Source: an uncultured Clostridia bacterium (GTDB taxonomy: Bacteria > Bacillota > Clostridia > Christensenellales > Borkfalkiaceae). From it: a stretch of DNA of 11,698 nt. Position 1 is the first letter of the stretch. Each line of letters opens with the position of its first letter. The stretch spans positions 1-11,698 of the forward strand of contig CAMNIW010000021.1 of assembly GCA_946540675.1 (NCBI GenBank), given 5' to 3'. Below are positions 7,182 to 11,698 of this stretch, in pieces. The notes under the pieces are model-generated. The model did no database searches and had not been told where the DNA came from. It was given only the letters and a program-made list of their open reading frames with translations. The position numbers were made by a program, and so were the translations under genes.

Positions 7182-7213
7182 ACGGGCTGTCGCGTTTGCG
7201 ACAGCCCGTTTTT
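7182..7213. terminator. Strong terminator between second small membrane protein gene and typA
   Basis: A perfect 12-bp stem, ACGGGCTGTCGC (7182-7193) and its complement (7198-7209), closes a GTTT loop. A TTTTT run follows on the plus strand. On the minus strand GATTTTGTC follows, so the same hairpin can also end typA transcription, although with a weaker U-tract. Confidence 0.92.
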
Positions 7214-7242
7214 GTTACGGTTTTTATATGATTTGAACAAAA

Positions 7243-9066
7243 TCAGTCTGCTTTTTTGTTTTTCGCCCACTCTTTCATACGGAGATCCCGCGAGAGAATT
7301 TTCTTTCTCAGCCTTATCGAAAGGGGAGTTACTTCGACGAGTTCGTCGTCCGCGATAAATTCGAGACACTGTTCGAGCGACAAAACCGTCGGAGTGATAA
7401 GTTTAAGCGCTTCGTCGCTTCCCGCCGCACGGGAGTTGGTAAGATGTTTGAGTTTACATACGTTGACGGCGAGATCGTCTTCGCGGGAGTTTTCTCCGAC
7501 GACCTGTCCTTCGTATACCTTTTCGCCCGCGCCGATAAACAGAGTGCATCTCTCCTGCGCGTTGAAAAGGCCGTACTGGGTGGTTACTCCCGTCTCGAAC
7601 ACGACAAGGCTTCCCCTTGTCCTTGACGGTATATCGCCCTTATATTCTTCGTAACCCGCAAAGACGTGGCTCATTATGCCGAAGCCTTTCGTGTCGGTCA
7701 GCATTTCGCTGCGGTAGCCGAAAAGGCATCTCGCGGGGATCTTGAATTCGAGTTTGGTCGTTCCGCGGTCGTCCGCCGACATATCCGAAAGTTCGCCTTT
7801 TCTCGCCCCGATCTTATTCATGATTGCGCCGACGTAGTCGTTGGGAACTTCTATCACGAGATCTTCCATCGGCTCGTACGTCTTGCCGTTTATTTCCTTG
7901 AATATGACTTTCGGACGGGAAACCTGAAATTCGTAACCTTCTCTTCTCATATTCTCTATGAGTATGGAAAGGTGGAGTTCGCCCCTGCCGAATACTTTGA
8001 AGGTATCCGCGCTGTCGGTCTCTTCTATGCGCATGGACACGTTGGTCTCTATTTCCTTAAACAGCCTTGCGCGAAGGTGGCGCGAAGTTACGTATTTGCC
8101 TTCTTTGCCCGCGAACGGACTGTTGTTTACCATAAAGTACATAGAAACGGTCGGCTCGTCTATCGCGACGAAGGGAAGTTGTTCTATGCAGTCGGGCGAG
8201 CATATCGTTTCGCCTATGTTGATGTGTTCTATGCCCGAAACGGCTATTATATCGCCCATTTCGGCTTCTTCGACTTCTATCCTTTTAAGCCCTTCGAACT
8301 GATAGAGTTTTCCCACTCTCGAATTCGTCGTCGTTCCGTCGGTGTGTACGACGGTGACGTTCTGGGCGTCTGCGATCTTTCCGCGGACTATTCTTCCTAT
8401 ACCTATCCTGCCGACGTATTCGTCGTAGTCGACGTTGCATATTATCGCCTGCAAGGGTCCGTCCTTGTCGCCTTCGGGAGCGGGGATCTCGGAAAGTATG
8501 GTATCGAGCAGGGGATCCATATTCTTTCCCGCTTCGGGCGTAACCGAAGCCCAGCCCTGTTTCGCGCTGGCGTACACCACCTTGAAGTCGAGTTGGTCGT
8601 CGTTGGCTCCGAGTTCTATAAACAGGTCTATAATTCCGTCTATGGTCTTGTCAAGGTCGCCGCCTTTGTCTATCTTGTTTATGCATACGACGGGTTTTTT
8701 GTTTAACGAGAGCGCTTTTTTAAGGACGTATCTCGTCTGCGGCATACAGCCTTCCACCGCGTCTACGAGAAGCACGACGCCGTCCACCATAGAAAGGATG
8801 CGTTCCACTTCGCCGCCGAAGTCGGCGTGTCCGGGGGTGTCGATAATGTTTATTTTAGTGCCTTTGTATATGACCGCGGTATTTTTCGCGAGAATGGTTA
8901 TACCCCTTTCGCGTTCTATGTCGCCGCTGTCCATAACCCTTTCCTGAACCACTTCGTTGGTTCTGAAAACGTTGTTCTGTTTAAGGAGCGCGTCGACGAG
9001 AGTGGTCTTGCCGTGGTCTACGTGCGCGATTATCGCTATGTTTCTTACGTTTTCTCTGATACTCAT
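7243..9066 (-). CDS. typA: Translational GTPase TypA/BipA
   Basis: Ribosome-binding GTPase of the EF-G/LepA superfamily, involved in ribosome assembly and in stress or cold adaptation. The protein has 607 residues, the same length as E. coli BipA. The G domain carries AHVDHGKTT (14-22), RGITI (54-58), DTPGH (76-80) and NKID (130-133). EF-G-like domains II, III and V and the BipA-specific C-terminal domain follow, with no breaks. I place the start at 9066 (MSIRENVRNIAII). GGAG lies about 7 nt upstream of that ATG on the minus strand, and the promoter predicts transcription starting near 9086. A TTG seven codons further upstream (9087) would sit at or before the transcript start, so it is unlikely. 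The gene is monocistronic, divergent from the asparaginase gene and convergent with the small membrane protein gene. Confidence 0.98.
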   Translation of the reverse strand: MSIRENVRNIAIIAHVDHGKTTLVDALLKQNNVFRTNEVVQERVMDSGDIERERGITILAKNTAVIYKGTKINIIDTPGHADFGGEVERILSMVDGVVLLVDAVEGCMPQTRYVLKKALSLNKKPVVCINKIDKGGDLDKTIDGIIDLFIELGANDDQLDFKVVYASAKQGWASVTPEAGKNMDPLLDTILSEIPAPEGDKDGPLQAIICNVDYDEYVGRIGIGRIVRGKIADAQNVTVVHTDGTTTNSRVGKLYQFEGLKRIEVEEAEMGDIIAVSGIEHINIGETICSPDCIEQLPFVAIDEPTVSMYFMVNNSPFAGKEGKYVTSRHLRARLFKEIETNVSMRIEETDSADTFKVFGRGELHLSILIENMRREGYEFQVSRPKVIFKEINGKTYEPMEDLVIEVPNDYVGAIMNKIGARKGELSDMSADDRGTTKLEFKIPARCLFGYRSEMLTDTKGFGIMSHVFAGYEEYKGDIPSRTRGSLVVFETGVTTQYGLFNAQERCTLFIGAGEKVYEGQVVGENSREDDLAVNVCKLKHLTNSRAAGSDEALKLITPTVLSLEQCLEFIADDELVEVTPLSIRLRKKILSRDLRMKEWAKNKKAD

Positions 9067-9092
9067 ATTCTGTCTCCGAAAAACCAATGATA

Positions 9093-9121
9093 AGTATATC
9101 CGTGCGAGCGGAATTTGTCAA
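9093..9121 (-). promoter_or_regulatory. Consensus promoter of typA
   Basis: On the minus strand a perfect TTGACA (9121-9116) is followed by a 17-bp spacer and TATACT (9098-9093). Transcription should begin near 9086, leaving a leader of about 20 nt with GGAG before the ATG at 9066. Confidence 0.85.
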
Positions 9122-9159
9122 ATAAATGGAAAGGCTTTTCGGGTTTGTGCGCTAAAAAA

Positions 9160-9188
9160 TAGACATTTTTGCTCGGTTGTGCTAAAAT
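9160..9188 (+). promoter_or_regulatory. Promoter of asparaginase gene, start at or beside the ATG
   Basis: TAGACA (9160-9165), five of six bases matching TTGACA, a 17-bp spacer and TAAAAT (9183-9188), with TG at 9180-9181 forming an extended -10. Only 7 nt separate the -10 from the ATG at 9196, and no Shine-Dalgarno site is present. The arrangement closely mirrors that of argS and predicts a leaderless mRNA. Confidence 0.68.
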
Positions 9189-9195
9189 TTGTAGT

Positions 9196-10203
9196 ATGAA
9201 AAAGACAAAGAAGATACTTATGATAGCGACGGGCGGCACGATAGCGTCGAGATACGGCGAAAGCGGACTTGCCCCCGCGATGAACACCGAAGAACTTTTG
9301 TCGTTCGTTCCCGAAGTAAAAGAGTTTTGCGAAGTCGACGCCGTGCAGATAATGAATATCGACAGCACCAACGTTTCTCCCGCCGACTGGCTGAAAATGG
9401 CTGAGACCGTCCGCGAGAATTACGAAAAATACGACGGTTTCGTGATATGCCACGGCACGGACACCATGGCTTATACCGCCGCGGTGCTCTCTTACCTTAT
9501 ACAAAACAGCGAAAAGCCGATAGTCATAACGGGCTCGCAAAAGCCGATAGATTTCCCCGTTACCGACGCGAAGACCAATCTTGCCGACAGTTTCCGTTAC
9601 TGCTCGTCGGAGTACGCTTCGGGAGTGCAGATAGTTTTCGACGGAAAGGTCATTTTAGGCACCCGCGCAAAAAAGACCAGAAGCAAGAGTTACAATGCCT
9701 TTTCGAGCATAAATTACCCGTATCTTGCCATAATTCAGGACGGGCGCATATTGCAGTACGAAAAGCGTAAGCGGCGCGCAAAGCCCGAATTTTACTCCGG
9801 ACTCGATAAAAACGTCGGACTCTTCAAACTTATCCCGGGAGCCAAAGCCGAGATGCTCGACGCGTACTTTTCCCTTCACGACGCCGTCGTGATAGAGAGT
9901 TTCGGCACGGGCGGCATACCCGACGCCGACGGCTACGGCTTTTACGACGTCATAGACAAGTGGCAAAAAAAGGGAAAAACTCTCGTTATGTGCACGCAGG
10001 TCGTCAACGAAGGCAGCGATATGACCGTATATAAGGTCGGCAGAAATCTCAAAAAGAAATACGGTTTTTTGGAATCGTACGATATGACTCCCGAAGCGGT
10101 CGTCGCCAAACTTATGTGGATACTCGCCGTCACCAAGGACAAAAGCAAGATAAAACGGCTGTTTTATAAGACGATAGCGGGCGATATTCTTTACAAAGAT
10201 TGA
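9196..10203 (+). CDS. ansA: L-asparaginase, type I (cytoplasmic)
   Basis: Hydrolyses L-asparagine to aspartate and ammonia. The protein has 335 residues, close to the 338 of E. coli AnsA, and no signal peptide is seen, so it should be cytoplasmic. The first signature, MIATGGTIAS, carries nucleophile T15. The second, CHGTDTMAYT, carries T88-D89. The LGTRAKKTRSKSYNAFSS stretch supplies the expected catalytic lysine region. IESFGTGGIPD matches the C-terminal half of the family. The ATG at 9196 gives the standard MKKTKKILMIATGG start. A TTG 27 nt upstream would lie between the -35 and -10 of the promoter and is not credible. The ABC transporter gene begins 2 nt after the stop, so the two form an operon. 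Archaeal-type or glutaminase activity cannot be ruled out, but type I asparaginase fits best. Confidence 0.94.
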   Translation: MKKTKKILMIATGGTIASRYGESGLAPAMNTEELLSFVPEVKEFCEVDAVQIMNIDSTNVSPADWLKMAETVRENYEKYDGFVICHGTDTMAYTAAVLSYLIQNSEKPIVITGSQKPIDFPVTDAKTNLADSFRYCSSEYASGVQIVFDGKVILGTRAKKTRSKSYNAFSSINYPYLAIIQDGRILQYEKRKRRAKPEFYSGLDKNVGLFKLIPGAKAEMLDAYFSLHDAVVIESFGTGGIPDADGYGFYDVIDKWQKKGKTLVMCTQVVNEGSDMTVYKVGRNLKKKYGFLESYDMTPEAVVAKLMWILAVTKDKSKIKRLFYKTIAGDILYKD

Positions 10204-10205
10204 AT

Positions 10206-11698
10206 ATGTTGAAAAAATTCGTCAAATATTATAAACCGCATATGAAACTGTTCATACTCGATATGGTATGCGCTTTTCTGGTCGCGGTAATAAACCTTAT
10301 CTATCCCAAAGTCGCGGGCGAGATAATACGGGTAAAGGAACTCAACTTCATAATAGTGTGGTCGATAGCCCTTCTCGGTCTTTTCGCGTTCAAAGCGGTC
10401 TTGCACTATATAATCACTTATTGGGGACATACGGTAGGCGTAAGGATACAGGCGGATATGCGCCGCGAACTCTTCGCGCACCTTCAGAAACTCCCGTTTT
10501 CCTATTACGACGAAACGAAGACCGGTTCGGTCATGAGCAGGCTCATAAACGACCTTTTCGAAGTGTCCGAACTCGCTCACCACGGTCCCGAAGACGTTTT
10601 TCTGTCCTTTATGAGCCTTATCGGAGCGGTGGTCATGATCGGCATAATAGATTATCGGCTTGCGCTTATAAATCTTATAGTTATACCGCTCATACTCCTG
10701 CTTGCGGTGCGGCTCCGTATAGAATTGAAGAAGACGTCCGAAAAGTCGCGCGAGATGACTTCGGACGTGTCTTCCGCGATAGAGAGCGCCGTTTCGGGCA
10801 TAAGGGTATCGAAGTCCTATACGGCGGAAGAGCACGAAAAGGAGAGATTCGAGATAGCCAACGGCGGTTACAGCAAAGCCAAGCAAATGCAGTACCGCTC
10901 TATGGCGAAATTCCATATGGCGATGAACTTTTCAATGGATTTTCTCTATCTCGTGGCGTTCGCGGCGGGCGGCGTGTTCTATTTTCTCGACTACATAACC
11001 CCGTCCGAACTGACTTCTTACGTCTTGTACGTAGCGATGATGATCGCGCCGATACGCACTTTCGTCAATATATTCGAGCAGATACAGGACGGCGTGACGG
11101 GCTTCGGCAGGTTTCTCGAAATAATGGCGATCGAACCCGAAAAGGAACCCGCTCACCCCGTAAAGATGGACAAGGTAAAAGGACACATCGTCTTTGACGA
11201 CGTGAGTTTCAGGTACAAAAAGAAAGGCGAACACAGCAAAGACCTTATTTTAAGCCGCCTTTCGCTCGATATTCCCGCCGGTAAGACTCTTGCGCTCGTC
11301 GGACCCAGCGGCGGCGGAAAAACGACGATATGCAACCTTATTCCCCGTTTTTACGAGATAGACGGCGGAAAGATCACGATAGACGGCGTCGACAACAGGG
11401 ATATATCCTTCGTCGACCTTCGCGGAAACGTCGGGATAGTCGCGCAGGACGTGTTCATATTCAGCGGAACGGTAAAAGAAAACATATCTTACGGCAACTT
11501 CGACGCGACCGACGAAGAGATAAGAAAGGCGGCGGAACTCGCAAACGCGGCGGAGTTTATCGACGTTCTCGAAAACGGTTACGACACCTACGTCGGAGAA
11601 CGCGGAGTAAAACTCTCCGGCGGACAAAAACAGCGCATAGCGATAGCGCGCGCGTTTCTCAAAAATCCGCCCATACTCATACTCGACGAAGCGACGAG
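10206..11698 (+). CDS. ABC exporter half-transporter, MsbA/lipid-multidrug type (3' partial)
   Basis: Membrane transporter with permease and ATPase fused in one chain; 497 residues are visible before the window ends. The N-terminal part (to about residue 300) has the usual exporter membrane helices and the coupling segment KLPFSYYDETKTGSVMSRL, including the conserved F-Y-D and T-G stretches. The ATPase domain has Walker A GPSGGGKTT (366-374), Q-loop Q414 (AQDVF), signature LSGGQKQR (from 470) and Walker B ILILDE (490-495). The D-loop and H-loop lie beyond the edge. Exporters of this kind work as dimers; a homodimer or a heterodimer with a downstream partner are both possible. The motifs seen are intact. 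The ribosome binding site is weak, and the ATG lies 2 nt after the asparaginase stop, which suggests translation by reinitiation. The substrate is unknown. Confidence 0.94.
   Translation, partial: MLKKFVKYYKPHMKLFILDMVCAFLVAVINLIYPKVAGEIIRVKELNFIIVWSIALLGLFAFKAVLHYIITYWGHTVGVRIQADMRRELFAHLQKLPFSYYDETKTGSVMSRLINDLFEVSELAHHGPEDVFLSFMSLIGAVVMIGIIDYRLALINLIVIPLILLLAVRLRIELKKTSEKSREMTSDVSSAIESAVSGIRVSKSYTAEEHEKERFEIANGGYSKAKQMQYRSMAKFHMAMNFSMDFLYLVAFAAGGVFYFLDYITPSELTSYVLYVAMMIAPIRTFVNIFEQIQDGVTGFGRFLEIMAIEPEKEPAHPVKMDKVKGHIVFDDVSFRYKKKGEHSKDLILSRLSLDIPAGKTLALVGPSGGGKTTICNLIPRFYEIDGGKITIDGVDNRDISFVDLRGNVGIVAQDVFIFSGTVKENISYGNFDATDEEIRKAAELANAAEFIDVLENGYDTYVGERGVKLSGGQKQRIAIARAFLKNPPILILDEAT

Noticed and set aside
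7666..8706. Long open frame antisense to typA (346 codons)
   Set aside because: It lies entirely inside an intact typA. It shows the same low-complexity Phe/Tyr/Val composition and has no ribosome binding site.
9067..9087. Upstream TTG start for typA
   Set aside because: It coincides with the predicted transcript start and lacks a ribosome binding site. The ATG at 9066 has GGAG at proper spacing and gives the canonical N-terminus.
9169..9195. Upstream TTG start for the asparaginase
   Set aside because: It falls between the -35 and -10 of the promoter, and the added residues are not part of the family N-terminus.
10191..10916. Open frame antisense to the ABC exporter gene
   Set aside because: The sense frame from 10206 encodes a full exporter membrane domain and ATPase motifs, so the antisense frame is a codon-bias shadow.
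10268..11197. Plus-strand frame of 309 codons inside the ABC exporter gene
   Set aside because: It is out of frame with the exporter. The product is an Arg-rich string with no domains, while the real frame runs through to the window edge with Walker A, signature and Walker B motifs.

Overview
The window reads as an ordinary, gene-dense stretch of a bacterial chromosome. It probably comes from an uncultured Clostridia-type Firmicute. This placement is an inference from Shine-Dalgarno sites of the AGGAGG kind, sigma-A-type promoters (TTGACA/TATAAT with a frequent TG extension), heavy use of ATA for Ile and TCG/TCC for Ser, and gene types such as a beta-propeller/HD-GYP sensor and a type I asparaginase. 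I see no insertion sequences, tRNA or rRNA genes, CRISPR arrays, attachment sites or phage genes. No gap between genes exceeds about 150 bases.

Layout, left to right. Positions 3-2561 hold the 3' part of a large membrane sensor (beta-propeller, Y_Y_Y domain, one membrane helix, HD-GYP c-di-GMP phosphodiesterase). It is followed 12 nt later by a small helix-turn-helix protein gene (2574-2825), which looks like an operon partner. A perfect palindromic terminator at 2857-2884 separates this pair from the convergent ychF gene (2902-3999, minus strand). ychF diverges from argS (4105-5802), whose stop codon lies one base before a HAD-family phosphatase gene (5804-6457). Two small two-helix membrane protein genes follow (6564-6803 and 6947-7168). 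They are weakly similar to each other, and each has its own near-consensus promoter, strong ribosome binding site and terminator. typA/bipA (7243-9066, minus strand) converges on the second of these. It diverges from a type I asparaginase gene (9196-10203), which is followed 2 nt later by an ABC exporter half-transporter gene that runs off the right edge (10206-11698).

Functionally most of this is housekeeping: tRNA charging (ArgS), translation-associated NTPases (YchF, TypA), metabolite phosphatase repair/salvage, asparagine catabolism and an exporter. The less ordinary content is the direct fusion of an extracytoplasmic propeller sensor to a c-di-GMP phosphodiesterase with a small HTH partner, and the twin small membrane proteins. 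The best regulatory signal is that argS and the asparaginase gene each have a TG-extended TAAAAT -10 box only 6-7 nt before the ATG and no Shine-Dalgarno site. This predicts leaderless mRNAs alongside normal SD-led genes in the same window. I do not see a clearly new multi-gene defence or biosynthetic system here.
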